From assembly GCF_029407905.1 (NCBI RefSeq), contig NC_073628.1:22597501-22661500 (forward strand): a stretch of DNA of 64,000 nt. Reading direction: 5' to 3'. Position numbers and translations under genes: made by a program. Source of the stretch: Bubalus kerabau. Taxonomy: Eukaryota > Chordata > Mammalia > Artiodactyla > Bovidae. Each line of letters starts with the position of its first letter. The first letter of the stretch is position 1. Positions 33,561-45,799 of the stretch are shown here, in pieces. The notes under the pieces were generated by a model. It did not search any database and was not told the DNA's origin. It was given only the letters and a program-made list of their open reading frames with translations.

Positions 33561-34569
33561 TACTTTTATAGTTTCATTTTTTACATTTAAATTTGTAATC
33601 TATCATAGATACAGAAACTCAAAGAGCAAAAAACTAAATTGAGTTACCCAGACTTAAAGTAACCATCAAAGATTGTCTAGTGCTGTCCCAGTTTATAGAT
33701 GTAGTACAGTTGTCCTCAAATTATTGCAATACATCAAGAATTTCAACACTGATATCTAAATTTTATTATCCAGAGTGACGTTATTTTCCAGCATGACAAT
33801 TTTAACTACTAGAGGTACAGAAATCTCTTATCAGAACATGCATTAAATTTGACTTTAAAAGATCTTAATGCTTAATTACCTTCTTTGTGCCATCAGAGCT
33901 GCTTAAAGGGGGAAAATCTTGATTCCAGATTCTACTTCCAATATGAAGTACAATCACTGGCAAGTTTCTTCCACTGGGCCAGCTTCTATTGCACCACCTT
34001 TAAGACAGAACTGTTTTAGATGACAGGACACACCACCCACCACAAGCACCAATTTTATCTGCAGTATTAGAAAGCAACAGAAACTTGGAGTAGACATACT
34101 CCATATAAAAAGATTTTATGACTGGAAGATAGCACAAATATAATGAGAAGTCAAAAGGAAGTGTTTTAGGGGAAAAATAACATCAGTCCTCCACCATCTC
34201 AGCTCATGAAGAATAGAGAAATGAAATCTACATTTCCCCTAAATCCTTACTAAATCTTAACAATGCTAGCTGGATTTCTTTTTTTTTTTTTTTTTTGATG
34301 CTACCTTCCTTTTCCACTGTGAATTGACCAGACATGATGGAAAAGAATAATATCTAGATGATCGACCCATAATAATGAAGCTAATGCTTGTATCCCTGGG
34401 CAGAATCAAACATCTATATATCCCTTAGGCCTCAAATTAAATCTTAGATACTGTTTGAACATAATAGAATGATACCAGCATCACCAAGGCAATCAGCACT
34501 AAAATTTTATCTCTTACTCTCTTTTCAGATAGGGTGGATCTCTGTATTTATTCCTGAAGTTGTCATATC

Positions 34570-36785
34570 ATGGCTGAAAATGACACAGACAGAATCCAGA
34601 CTGAGAAACTCCTAAAAAGAGTACAGGAACTGGAGCAGGAGGTAAAACGACTTAAAAAAGAACAGGCCAACAATAAGGACTCAAACATTAGAGAGAATTC
34701 TTCAGGAGCTGGGGGAAAAGCTAAGCGTGCCTTTGATTTCAGTGCTCACGGTCAAAGACATGTAGCTCTAAAGATCGCCTACCTGGGCTGGGGATATCAG
34801 GGCTTTGCCAGTCAGGAAAACACAAGCAATACAATTGAAGAGAAACTGTTTGAGGCTCTAACCAAGACTCGACTGGTAGAAAACAGGCAGACATCCAACT
34901 ATCACCGGTGTGGGCGAACAGACAAAGGAGTCAGTGCCTTTGGACAGGTAAGGGCCATTGTACTGTTTCGCAAAGCAAGCAACAGTAATATATTCTAGGT
35001 GTACATACTGAGTATTCAGATTATTTGTATCTCTAAGTATCTTTCTCTTAATTCCACAGGTGATTTCTCTTGACCTACGTTCTCACTTTCCAAAGGGCAG
35101 GGATTCTGAGGATTTTAATTTAAAAGACGAAGTCAATGATGTGGCTACAGAGATCCGTTATACCCACATTCTCAATCGGGTACTCCCTCCAGACATCCGT
35201 GTGCTGGCCTGGGCTCCCGTAGAAACTAGCTTCAGCGCTAGGTTCAGCTGTCTTGAGCGGACCTACCGCTATTTTTTCCCTCATGCTAACTTAGACATTG
35301 TAACCATGAACTATGCAGCTCAGAAGTATGTTGGCACACATGATTTTAGGAACTTATGTAAAATGGATGTAGCCAATGGGGTGATTAATTTTCAGAGGAC
35401 TATCTTGTCTGCTCAAGTACAGCGAGTGGGCCAGAACCTGGCAGAGGAGGGATGGCAAGAACCCTTTCAGTTATGCCAGTTTGAAGTGACTGGCCAGGCA
35501 TTCCTTTATCATCAAGTCCGCTGTATGATGGCTGTTCTTTTTCTGATTGGCCAAGGAATGGAGAAGCCAGAGGTTATTGATGAACTGCTGAACATAGAGA
35601 AGAATCCCCAGAAGCCTCAATATAGGTAAGTTAAAAACACAAACCCAGACTGCCCCCCACCCCCAAAAAACAGCTATTGCCTGTAGATATATTAGAATAT
35701 ATTTTAAAATATTCTTCCTTTCCCCACCATTGTCTAAAAAACTAAGTTTCTGATTCTCCCTTCATGAGGCTTTTACTCTAACTTGTAGAATGTTATGAAC
35801 ATGTAACAGTGATTATCTTTTAATTTTCTTCTGTCATTGTTCTATCCCTTTAGTAAGTAGCAGGTATCTGGACCAGGCCCCTTAAATAGTTTTACAGCAT
35901 TATGGTGGGGCCAAGTCAACTCACTTCTAGGTGACTTGTTACAATTGAAATTGACTCTAATGTAGATCAAGCCTAACAGTGATCCATGGTTTTCTGCATT
36001 TTTCTTTTTTTAATTATAAAGTTCAACATGAGGGATGGTGTCATATTTTCTCAACTATTAGATACTCAATATTGACAAAATTTTCCCCCTCCTTTTAACC
36101 CAGCTAATCCTGTTTTTTAAGAACTGTTGGATGGCTGCTGTGTATTCTCATACTATTTCTTCTCTAGTATGGCTGTGGAATTTCCTTTAGTCTTGTATGA
36201 CTGTAAGTTTGAAAATATTAAGTGGATCTATGACCGGGAAGTTCAGGAATTCAATGTTACCCACCTTCAGCAACTTTGGGCTAATCATGCTGTGAAAACT
36301 CAGATGTTGTATAGTATGCTACAAGGCCTGGACTCTGTTGCACTACCCTGTGGAACAGGTATGATGGGAACCAAAGTTATACAGGGTTGTTGGGGAGGGA
36401 GATTCACAGAGAGATTGGATGTGACTCTCTTGTGGTAAAGTGTCCATTGTAATGCTTGACTGCATATATTACAGGACCAAAGATGGATGGAATGATAGAA
36501 TGGAGAAATGTTAAGCCCTCTGTCACAAAGCAGACCAGTGCCTTTGTAGAAGGAGTGAAAATGCGCACTTATAAGCCCCTAATGGATCGTCCTAAATGCC
36601 AAGGATTAGAATCCCGGATCCAGCATTTTGTACGTAGGGGACGCATTGAACACCCACATTTATTCCATGAGGAAGAAACAAAAGCCAAAAGGGACTATAG
36701 TGACACACTAGAGGAAGAAAATACTGTTTTTGAGAAACCAACGAAGAGAATTTGTGTTGATACAGAACTTAAAAGCATCATTTAA
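34570..36785 (+). CDS. PUS3: PUS3, tRNA pseudouridine(38/39) synthase (TruA family), 4 coding exons
   Basis: Coding exons are 34570-34947, 35060-35625, 36168-36358 and 36475-36785 (TAA at 36783-36785). They total 1446 nt and 481 residues, the human length. All introns are GT-AG. Exon 2 begins at 34529 and the ATG has A at -3 and G at +4 with no upstream ATG in the exon, so the start is secure. Residues 12-32 form a charged, leucine-rich coiled-coil segment. The TruA catalytic motif GRTDKGV places the nucleophilic aspartate at D118. The C-terminal tail (about 420-481) is basic then acidic. The enzyme isomerises uridines 38 and 39 in tRNA anticodon stems (known for the family; human PUS3 loss causes intellectual disability). 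The gene sits inside a large intron of HYLS1 on the other strand. No frame damage is seen. Confidence 0.97.
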
Positions 36786-36978
36786 CCACAGAAAACTCAA
36801 CAAGATCTAGGAGGCAACAAAACACCATTAGGCTAAAGAAGTCTTTCTTGAACAAGAAAAAGTTTAAACATTCCTTCATTCCTGTCCAGAAGAACTAGAG
36901 GTGGGAGAAGCAAGAAGATATTTTTAAATGGACATATATTTACATACACCTGGAAACCTGTGCCTTGTGTTCAAATTC

Positions 36979-36984
36979 ATTAAA
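36979..36984 (+). terminator. PUS3: PUS3 polyadenylation signal (ATTAAA)
   Basis: ATTAAA lies about 195 nt after the PUS3 stop, followed by a T/G-rich stretch (37003-37025) like a downstream element. No AATAAA is closer. Confidence 0.55.
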
Positions 36985-37747
36985 ACCAGAACCCACAAGT
37001 ATCTGATTTGTTGTGCTGTTCTTTTTAAAAGCAAATGATACTACTCATCTGAGTTCTCATAAAGAGCTTTGCCCAAGTGTCAAAACTTAAAAACACGAAA
37101 CTTAGTTATATATTTGATAAACTGGTTTAGTGAAAATGACCTAAGTAGATAAAACACAGCATCTTTTACGAAGCTTATCAATCTATTAATAGTGCTCTGT
37201 GAGCCACAAATGGTCTTTCTCCTTTAATTTTGAGGTAAAGATCCTTCTGTTTTTAGCATAATCATAGAGTGTATCAAAATATTCCCACTTAAACATATAA
37301 GAACAAACCAAAGCATTTTATTTTTTTTCAATTTTCTACCTTATTTCAATGTACTTTCACTGGCATTAGTTTTCAAGTAAAAAACAAACAAACAAACAAA
37401 AAACCTAGGAAAAGAACAGAGTTTAGGGAATCAAAAAAAAATCAACTCTAAAAAATGATACATGAGATAAAAAGCAACTAACTAAAAAGCCATGTTTAGG
37501 AGAGTCGATAGTAGAAGCAAAAGAGAGAGGATCAGGGTCTTTGATCTTAAGTGAAATCCTTTCATAGTTAACAAGATGTATTATCAAATCTAGAAGAATA
37601 AGGATTTAGTGACATTATTTTTGGTAGTTGTCATAGAAAAACTCAGGACAGTCATCAACAGACGAAGCAAATCAGAAGTCCCTAAATGTAACTTTGCAGA
37701 ATTATCTATATTGTATAATACAATGTACAAACTCCAAAGTCTGACCC
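36985..37747. other. AT-rich sequence beyond PUS3
   Basis: No gene or clear repeat was recognised. It contains an AAAC tetranucleotide run near 37382-37401. Confidence 0.4.
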
Positions 37748-38477
37748 ATCAGATCAGATCAGATCAGTTGCTCAGTCATGTCCGACTCTTTGTGACCCCA
37801 TGAATCGCAGCACGCCAGGCCTCCCTGTCCAACACCAACTCCCGGAGTTCACTGAGACTCACGTCCATTGAGTCAGTGATGCCATCCAGCCATCTCATCC
37901 TCTGTCTTCCCCTTCTCCTCCTGCCCCCAATCCCTCCCAGCATCAGAGTCTTTTCCAATGAGTCAACTCTTCGCATGAGGTGGCCAAACTACTGGAGTTT
38001 CAGCTTCAGCATCATTCCTTCCAAAGAAATCCCAGGGCTGATCTCCTTCAGAATGGACTGGTTGGATCTCCTTGCAGTCCAAGGGACTCTCAAGAGTCTT
38101 CTCCAACACCACAGTTCAAAAGCATCAATTCTTCGGTGCTCAGCCTTCTTCACAGTCCAACTCTCACATCCATACATGACCACAGGAAAAACCATAGCCT
38201 TGACTAGATGGACCTTTGTTGGCAAAGTAATGTCTCTGCTTTTGAATATGCTATCTAGGTTGGTCATAACTTCCCTTCCAAGGAGTAAGCGCCTTTTAAT
38301 TTCATGGCTGCAGTCACCATCTGCAGTGATTTTGGAGCCCAGAAAAATAAAGTCTGACACTGTTTCCACTGTTTCCCCACCTATTTCCCATAAAGTGATG
38401 GGACTGGATGCCATGATCTTCGTTTTCTGAATGTTGAGCTTTAAGCCAACTTTTTCACTCTCCACTTTCACTTTCGT
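37748..38477 (-). mobile_element. BovB LINE fragment
   Basis: Reverse BovB with the AGATC tandem tail at its 3' end and no stop over much of the C-terminal reverse-transcriptase frame. Confidence 0.9.
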
Positions 38478-40249
38478 AAAGTAGGACTTAAGCTTTTACT
38501 TTGGAAAACAATTATTTCAATAGGTTGTGAAGTTTAAACAAGATTTTATATACATAACATGTAAGTATATGTTACATATATAAATGGTGCTTTGCAAGAA
38601 CTATTACATCATCCATTTCAATGTTCAAATGCAATACAAAACTACCTACTGAAGAGATAAACACAGAACAGAGGCAAGTAGGGACAGAAATGGAACAGGA
38701 CACTGGGCTGGGTGGATTTCCAACACTAAAGCCCAAAGTGATTTTTTTTTTAAATGGCATGTGTACTATACTATGATTAGCATGTTTTCTTTGCAGTTAA
38801 ATTATTGCACTTTTTCTTGAGTGTATGAAGATAGGTGTTTGCAAATAATAAAATATATAATTTAGCAAGATCTGTAAGTAGCTGTCAGTTTTTTCTTTCT
38901 TTTTTAATATAGAACTGATAATCCTTTCTCTTTACCTATGGGGAAACTTTCACACAGAAGCTAGAACAGCTTATATTTTGTAGATAAATACAGATATTAT
39001 CTGTACCAAAATACCCAGCAGTATCTTGTCAAAATTTGAAGCAATTAAGTGTTCACGTTGAGTTTGTTACAAATGAAAGGATTTCAAGAGTGGAAAGGAA
39101 GGGTTTTAAATTGGAAGAGGGGCTGGGTCACTAGTTAAGATTCTAAACTTTGCTGAGTTAGAACAAATTCCTCTACTTCTTGGAAGGGAAGCATGTAGCT
39201 TCAAGGTGGCAATATTAGAACAAAAGAAAATAAAATACCTTAAAAAAAGATAACCATAATCCAAAGAAACAACAGACTAGTGGAAATTCTGTAACAGGTT
39301 CAAAATCACTTAATTCGCATTCCTCTTGGCAAATAAAAACATTAAGCTAGCCTTTTAGATTGGTAAGATTTTTTAATGCAGGGCAGAGTGTGGAGAAATA
39401 TCTACTCTTACACTCTGTACTGTTGAGAGGGGAGGGGGAACCAACAGTTTTTCTGGAGGGCACTCTGGCATTATGAATCAGAATTTATTTTTAATTGCTT
39501 TACAATGCTGTATTGGTTTCTGCCATGCTGTATTGGAATCAGTCATAAGTGTGTATCCCCTCCCTGTTTAGCCTCCCTCCCACCATGAATCGGAATTTAA
39601 ACTGTACCATTATTTCTAAGCCACAATCCATTTCCAAGAAATTATTCTAAGGAGATAAACTGGACAAGAATGCAAACATATATGTGTGCAAGTAACCACT
39701 ACCGTACTATTTTCTGATGAAGAATTAGAAAAATGTCCATCCATTAGGGGACAGGTTAAATAATATGGCATAGGAGAGCCACAGCAAGAAATATTATGCC
39801 CCCATTAAAAATGATAATGCATGTCTACATTCGATATGGATCAAATGTCTTATTCCTAAAATACTAGGGACTGAGGCATGATCTACTTTTTAAATGAAAA
39901 TGCTTTGTTATATTCAAAATAAATACATTTTACAGTCATGTAAATATCTGAAAAACCCAAATATGAACACTGATTTTTTTATCTGTGGCTGATAGAATCT
40001 CGAGTATTTTCTTCCCTTTTTAGTATGTATTTAACAGTGCTGGGATTTCTAAAAATAATGAGACTGTATAACTTTTATAACCAGGAAAAAAAGTTTTTTT
40101 GTTTCATTCTGCGGCAGGACTATAGGGTTCTTCAATTCTACACGCTATCCTAACTCACTAGGCAGAGTTTCTCGCACTGTAACATACAGAATTTGACAAA
40201 GGTGAAACCAACCAGAAGGGGAGAAGAGGTTTCTCCCTTCACAATGACA
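38478..40249. other. AT-rich HYLS1 intron stretch with old L1 pieces
   Basis: L1-like fragments lie near 39480-39590 (minus) and 39640-39930 (plus, AAAATGTCCATCCATTAGGG). Nothing else was recognised. Confidence 0.4.
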
Positions 40250-41060
40250 ACAGAGTCTGCACCAGCTGGCCCGGGGCGTGGTCATCGTCTCGCACGCTCG
40301 CGGCCAGCCTCCGAGGAAGCGGACTCCTCCGCGGGCACGGGTCCCGCCGCCCCAAAGCCCGATCACCTCGCAGAGACGGGTGGACGGACAACTGGGGTTC
40401 TCGCCGCTGCAGCCGCCAGGCGGGCAGTGGACCGGCAGTGGGAGCATAACGTGACCTCGGGATTCGGGCGCGCCAGGGGCACGCACGGCGCCGCTCACAC
40501 GTGCCTCCGGAGGCCGCACACCTGGGCTCTGCACCGATCGCCCGGAGGACCGTAACCAGGGGAGGGAGACTCCAATTCCTCGCTACTCAGAGCCCCATCT
40601 CTACAGCCGTGGGCGGGCGGGAGGCCCGTGTACCACCTCTCCCCTCCTTTGCCCGCTTACCCGCCCAGCCGACGTCCGTCGGCCGCACCGAGTCCCGCGG
40701 CGCGGCTATCGCACCACCGCAGGGTTCAGTTAGCTTCCCGCAGCTCGCCCAGGCGTACGGACCGCAAACGCGTCCAAGCTGCCGTTAACCGCCCGGCCGC
40801 CCAGCTTTAAACCCGAAGAGCAAACGGCCCCCTAAGCCCCGCCCACCGCCTTCTTATTGGCCCAGAGAGTGAACGTCTTCCAAATCGACATCCCGATTGG
40901 TGAGTATTTTCTCTTGGCCCTCCCCAACGGGCAGGAGGAGCCCTGGGGACTCGCGGCTCGGATTCGATGAGGTCCGCACGCCGCCAAGCTTGAGCACGTA
41001 ACCCGGAAGCATCGCGGCGTCGCCTGCAAGTGACCCGAAGGGGAGGGGCGGGCTTCTGAG
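40250..41060. other. CpG island upstream of HYLS1
   Basis: This is an 800-bp stretch very rich in G+C and CpG, in sharp contrast to the AT-rich flanks. Long overlapping open frames on both strands here reflect the composition rather than genes. It probably marks the HYLS1 promoter and may be bidirectional. Confidence 0.7.
40661..40905 (-). promoter_or_regulatory. HYLS1: HYLS1 promoter and candidate non-coding exon 1
   Basis: On the minus strand, two CCAAT boxes (900-896 and 860-856 of the 40-kb block, 40 nt apart), a GC box (40844-40837) and a TTTAAA stretch (about 40811-40806) lead into CpG-rich DNA. A donor GTAAGC follows at 40660-40655, giving a candidate first exon of roughly 120-140 nt. 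Joined straight to the HYLS1 acceptor at 30282 it supplies no in-frame ATG before an in-frame stop. Assignment to HYLS1 follows from strand, position and the known HYLS1/PUS3 overlap. Confidence 0.5.
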
Positions 41061-42411
41061 GCTCGGTTAACTCTCGAGGTTACCTAACGGCGAGATACCT
41101 GGATTTGGGGAGGGGCATTCTAAACGTTCCGTCTACCTCAGGGAAATCAATCTCTTCCTTCTTTTGGAGCCCTCTCCCCCGATTCCGCCTCTTCCACCGC
41201 CCCCTCCTCCGCACCCCACCCGGCTCCGCAGCAATCTCCCTGGAGTCTGATAAGCGCAGTTTCCGTATAAAGACCCGTGTAAAGCGCAATCTTTTCCCTG
41301 GCTTCCTAGGCTCTCTGATTTGACCCATTGTGTGTCTCCAGCGCTTGCCAATGTGACTCTCAAACTGATTCCGCCACTCCGACTAATGCTAGAAGAAGCC
41401 CTCGCTTGAGCTTAAAGGCTCCCTTCTTCCCATAATCTTAACCCTTAAGTATCTGTTTTGTTTACATACCTGGGAAAGAATGTTCTAGGGGGTTGGGAAT
41501 TCTTGAGGGTGAGGCCTAGAAGAGAAAAAGGGTAGAGGTCCTAGTCACCTCCCTGCAACCTATGTAAAGCAACTTGTCCTTCCACATCCTGAGCTTTCTA
41601 TACCCCACCCCATGCAAATAGGAAGGTGACAGATTTAATTAACACTATTTGTTAAATTCAGGATTGAGTGAGAGGGAGAAAATGATCTTTAACGTTTTCC
41701 TCCAAACTTCAGTTATCCCTTACTCTTACCACCTTTTTCCTCGGGCCTGTGCACTTTGGATTTGTTGAGGAAAAGGAATAAACAGAGGAGAAGATGACAG
41801 AAGTCGTTTTGCAAAGGTTTGAATGACCCTACCCCTAGATCTCCAATGTCTTAACACGCCTTCAGTGCACATTCTTTTCTCATGAACAAATATCCCATGT
41901 TGTAGTTTGGTCTTCTCATCCCTGCATGTCTTTTTCATTGGCATTGAATCTCTACTTTGTCTTAGAAACTAGTGGACAGAATCATTTTTCTTAACTATTG
42001 CTTTGCTCATTCAACGAACTCCTTACACACATCCCTTATTAATTTCTTGTCCTTTCTGTTAGAATTTTATCTTTGAAACCCTTTAATAATTTGAAGCATC
42101 TATCTCCTGTCATATTTCAGATGGAATCTTGTGTTCTAAGACCTTGTTTTTTGATGGACCACTTCATTTTCTAGCTTTGTCTAGATCTGATTTGATAATC
42201 CCCATGATTCCTTGAAATCCGTAACCCAGGTCAAGAAAACTTAACCAGGGTCATCTAAACTACAGTAAATGGAACAAAATCCTATTCTTGCAAAGCAAAC
42301 TGCATCTTCAAAAAAATGTAGTGAGGAAAATTTCAAACATATGGAAAAAATGAAGCTACATGAACTCAGTGCCCAGCTCCAGCAATTATTAACTTCTGGC
42401 CAATCTCTTTA
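41061..42411. other. Intergenic sequence upstream of HYLS1
   Basis: GC content falls away from the CpG island. No gene or clear repeat was recognised. Confidence 0.4.
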
Positions 42412-42830
42412 CATATGGATGTGAGAGTTGGACCATAAAGAAGGCTGAGTGCTAAAGAATTGATGCTTTTGAACTGTGGTGTTGGAGGAGACTCTTGAAA
42501 GTCCATTGAACTGCAACGAGATCAAATCAGTCAATCCTAAAGGAAATCAGTTCTGAATATTCATTGGAAGAACTGATGCTGAAGCTAAAGCTCCAGTACT
42601 TTGGCTACGTGATTCGAAGAGCCGACTCATTAGCAAAGACCCTGATGCTGAGAAAGATTGAAGGCAGGAGGAGAAGGGGACAACTGAGGATGAGATGGTT
42701 GAATGGCCTCACGACTCAATGGACATGAGTTTGAGCGAACTTCTGGAAATGGTGAAGGACAGGGAAGTCTGGCATGCTGCAGTCTATAGGGTCGCAAAGA
42801 GTCGGACACAACTGAGAGACTGAATAAGCA
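42412..42830 (+). mobile_element. BovB LINE fragment
   Basis: Forward BovB 3' end from GGATGTGAGAGTTGGACCAT to GACTGAATAAGC. It is diverged, with several stops. Confidence 0.87.
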
Positions 42831-43973
42831 AATATCAAGCATCAAAGATCTATAAATATATCAGTATGATTTCTAAAAACATAAAGGACTTTAAAAAGCA
42901 TAACCACAATCTTATCACATCTAAAATATTTAATGTATTTTCTTATTTACTTGTCACATAGTTTTGCTTTTTTTTTTTTCCTTTACTGTGCTTGTTTAAC
43001 CTAGGATCCTATCCAGTTCACACATTGTGATTAGTTGATAGGTCTTTCAAGCTTCTCTTATTCTACACATTCCACCTCCATATTTCTCCCTTGCATTTCG
43101 TTTGAAGGAGCCTGGTTGTTGGTCCTGTGGTGTTTCCCTTAATCTGAATTTTGCTGATTGCATCTGAGTGATGTAGATTAACATAGCTTCCTTACCTTTT
43201 GGTAGTAATGCAGCCCTTTTCTAGATGCTTTCCCTGATTCAGCCTAACTGGTTTAATTAACCCATCTGTGTCTTTGTACATTCAAATATTGCTTTCAACT
43301 AGTTATATACTCATGCTTAAGTTAATCACTGCTTTGTGATATCTTTGCTTACCTCAGCCCTTTGTTGACATATTCAAACTCCTTCAACTGTAGCCCTCTC
43401 TTACTTCTTAACTTGCATGTGTGTGGATAATAGTGTAAGGAATAAGTGAGAATGAGATCTTCCAGGAGAGAATATAGAGTGAATTAGAAGGCAGCTGCTC
43501 TCTTCTTGACAGTCTCATCTGTTGAACTCTGGGAGACTGCCCTATCCTGCTTCTGCTCCTGCCGCTCTCCTGCCTTTCAACTTTGCTGGTCCCCAGAGAG
43601 TAGTTCTTTTTTTTTTTTCCCCCCTCCCTTAAAGAGCTTAAATAGTTTTGTTGCTTTCTCTATTCATTTTATGTGAGATAATTTCAAAAATCTATAATTT
43701 CAATCCTTCCTCTCTCCTGAGTTTCTAAAATGTATCTTATCTGCGTACTCTGATTTCTACATGGACTTCTTTTCATCTTTCCAAATGCAATATATCTGAA
43801 ATACTACTCATCTTTCCCCTCTGGATTCACCCGTGTGATTTCCAAGGGTGAATGGTATTATTGTTTCCCTGTGTTTTCACTCCTGAAGGGATGATCATTT
43901 TTCACTCTTTCTCATCCCCTGTATCTCATAAATACTAAGTTCTGTAATTTTGTTCCCTTGTAAAGTCTCATCA
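42831..43973. other. AT-rich intergenic sequence
   Basis: Probably old L1-like or unclassified DNA. No coding frame or distinct element is supported. Confidence 0.35.
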
Positions 43974-44560
43974 ATATCAATATCAATAACCTCAGATATG
44001 TAGATGACACTACCCTTATGGCAGAAAGTGAAGAGGAACTAAAGAGCCTCTTGATGAAAGTGAAAGAGGAGAGTGAAAAAGTTGGCTTAAAGCTCAACAT
44101 TTAGAAAATGAAGATCATGGCATCTGGTCCCATCACTTCATGGGAAATAGATGGGGAAACAGTGGAAACAGTGTCAGACTTTATTTTTTGGGCTCCAGAG
44201 TCACTGCAGATGGTGACTGCAGCCATGAAATTAAAAGGCGCTTACTCCTTGGAAGAAAAGTTATGACCAACCTAGATAGCATATTCAAAAGCAGAGACGT
44301 TACTTTGCCAACAAAGGTCCATCTGGTCAAGGCTATGGTTTTTCCAGCTGTCATGTATGGATGTGAGAGTTGGACTGTGAAGAAAGCTGAGCCCCGAAGA
44401 AGGAGAAGGGGACGACAGAGGATGAGATGGCTGGATGGTATCACCGACTCAATGGACGTGAGTCTGAGTGAACTCCGTGAGATGGTGATGGACAGGGAGG
44501 CCTGGCATGCTGCGATTCATGGGAGTTGGACACGACTGAGTGACTGAACTGAACTGAAAG
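43974..44560 (+). mobile_element. BovB LINE fragment, internally deleted
   Basis: Forward BovB from the YVDD-bearing reverse-transcriptase segment to the CTGAACTGAACTG tail, with a deletion of roughly 200 nt near 44397. Confidence 0.9.
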
Positions 44561-44639
44561 TCTCATCTGTTCCTTACATTTCCTTTTTCCTACTAATCAC
44601 TAGTTCAGCCCTAATTATTTTGTTCTTAGATTCTTTCAG

Positions 44640-45720
44640 ACATCTTTAATAATACTGAAGGATATGGCATAGACGCTAAGACTGTAGGCTGTGGGGTCAT
44701 GTTCAGTTCAGTTGCTCAGTCGTGTCTGACTCTTTGCGACCCCATGAATCACAGCATACCAGGCCTCCCTGTCCATCACCAACTCCCGGAGTTCACTCAA
44801 ACTCACATCCATCGAGTCAGTGGTGCCATCAAGCCATCTCATCCTCTGTCGTCCCCTTCTCCTCCTGGCCCCAATCCCTCCCAGCATCAGAGTCTTTTCC
44901 AATGAGTCAGTTCTTCACATGAGGTGGCCAAAGTACTGGAGTTTCAGCTTTAGCATCATTCTTTCCAAAGAACACCCAGGGCTGATCTCCTTCAGAATGG
45001 ACTGGTTGGGTCTCCTTGCAGTCCAAAGGACTCTCAAGAGTCTTCTCCAACACCACAGTTCAGAAGCATCAATTCTTCGGCACTCAGCTTTCTTCACAGT
45101 CCAACTCTCACATCCATACATGACCGCTGGAAAAACCATACCCTTGACTAGATGGACCTTTGTTGGCAAAGTAATGTCTTTGCTTTTCAATATGCTATCT
45201 AGTTTGGTCATAACTTTTCTTCCAAGGAGTAAGCGTCTTTTAATTTCATGGCTGCAGTCACCATCTGCAGTGATTTTGGAACCCCCCAAAATAAAGTCTG
45301 ACACTGTTTCCCCATCTATTTCCCATGAAGTGATGGGACCAGATGCCATGATCTTCATTTTCTGAATGCTGAGTTTTAAGCCAACTTTTTCACTCTCCTC
45401 TTTCACCTTCATCAAGAGGCTTTTTAGTTTCTCTTCACTTTCTGCCATAAGGGTGGTGTCATCTGCATATCTGAGGTTATTGATATTTCTCCCTGCAATC
45501 TTGATTCCAGCTTGTGCTTCTTCCAGCCCAGCATTTCTCATGATGTACTCTGCATATGTTATCTGGGCTCAAATTCTGACTCCTCCACTCCCTGGATTTG
45601 TGACCTGGGCAGGTTATGTAGATTCTGTTTTCTCATTTTAAAAATGGAGATGATAATTCAACTTCCTTCATATGGTTTTTGTGAGAATTAAATGAGAAAA
45701 GCTAGCATAGTGTCTATGAA
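44640..45720 (-). repeat. MIR SINE bisected by a BovB
   Basis: MIR-like sequence up to about 44701 (GCTGTGGGGTCA) resumes at 45557 (GGGCTCAAATTCTGACTCC) on the far side of the BovB. Confidence 0.65.
44702..45556 (-). mobile_element. BovB LINE fragment
   Basis: Reverse BovB with an almost uninterrupted 208-codon frame over the reverse-transcriptase C-terminal half. It lies tail-to-tail with the copy at 43974-44560. Confidence 0.9.
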
Positions 45721-45799
45721 ATAATAGCTTATGGTATTATAAATATTGTATAGTATTCTTTAGTCTATAAAATTATTATTATTGGAAAAATAGCTCTTT

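Noticed and set aside
37876..38471. Long antisense frames read across BovB copies
   Set aside because: The reverse-complement of the BovB frame happens to lack stops. It recurs with every BovB copy and is not a host gene.
40145..40810. Open frames of 60-129 codons on both strands
   Set aside because: CpG-island composition explains them; no family resemblance was seen.
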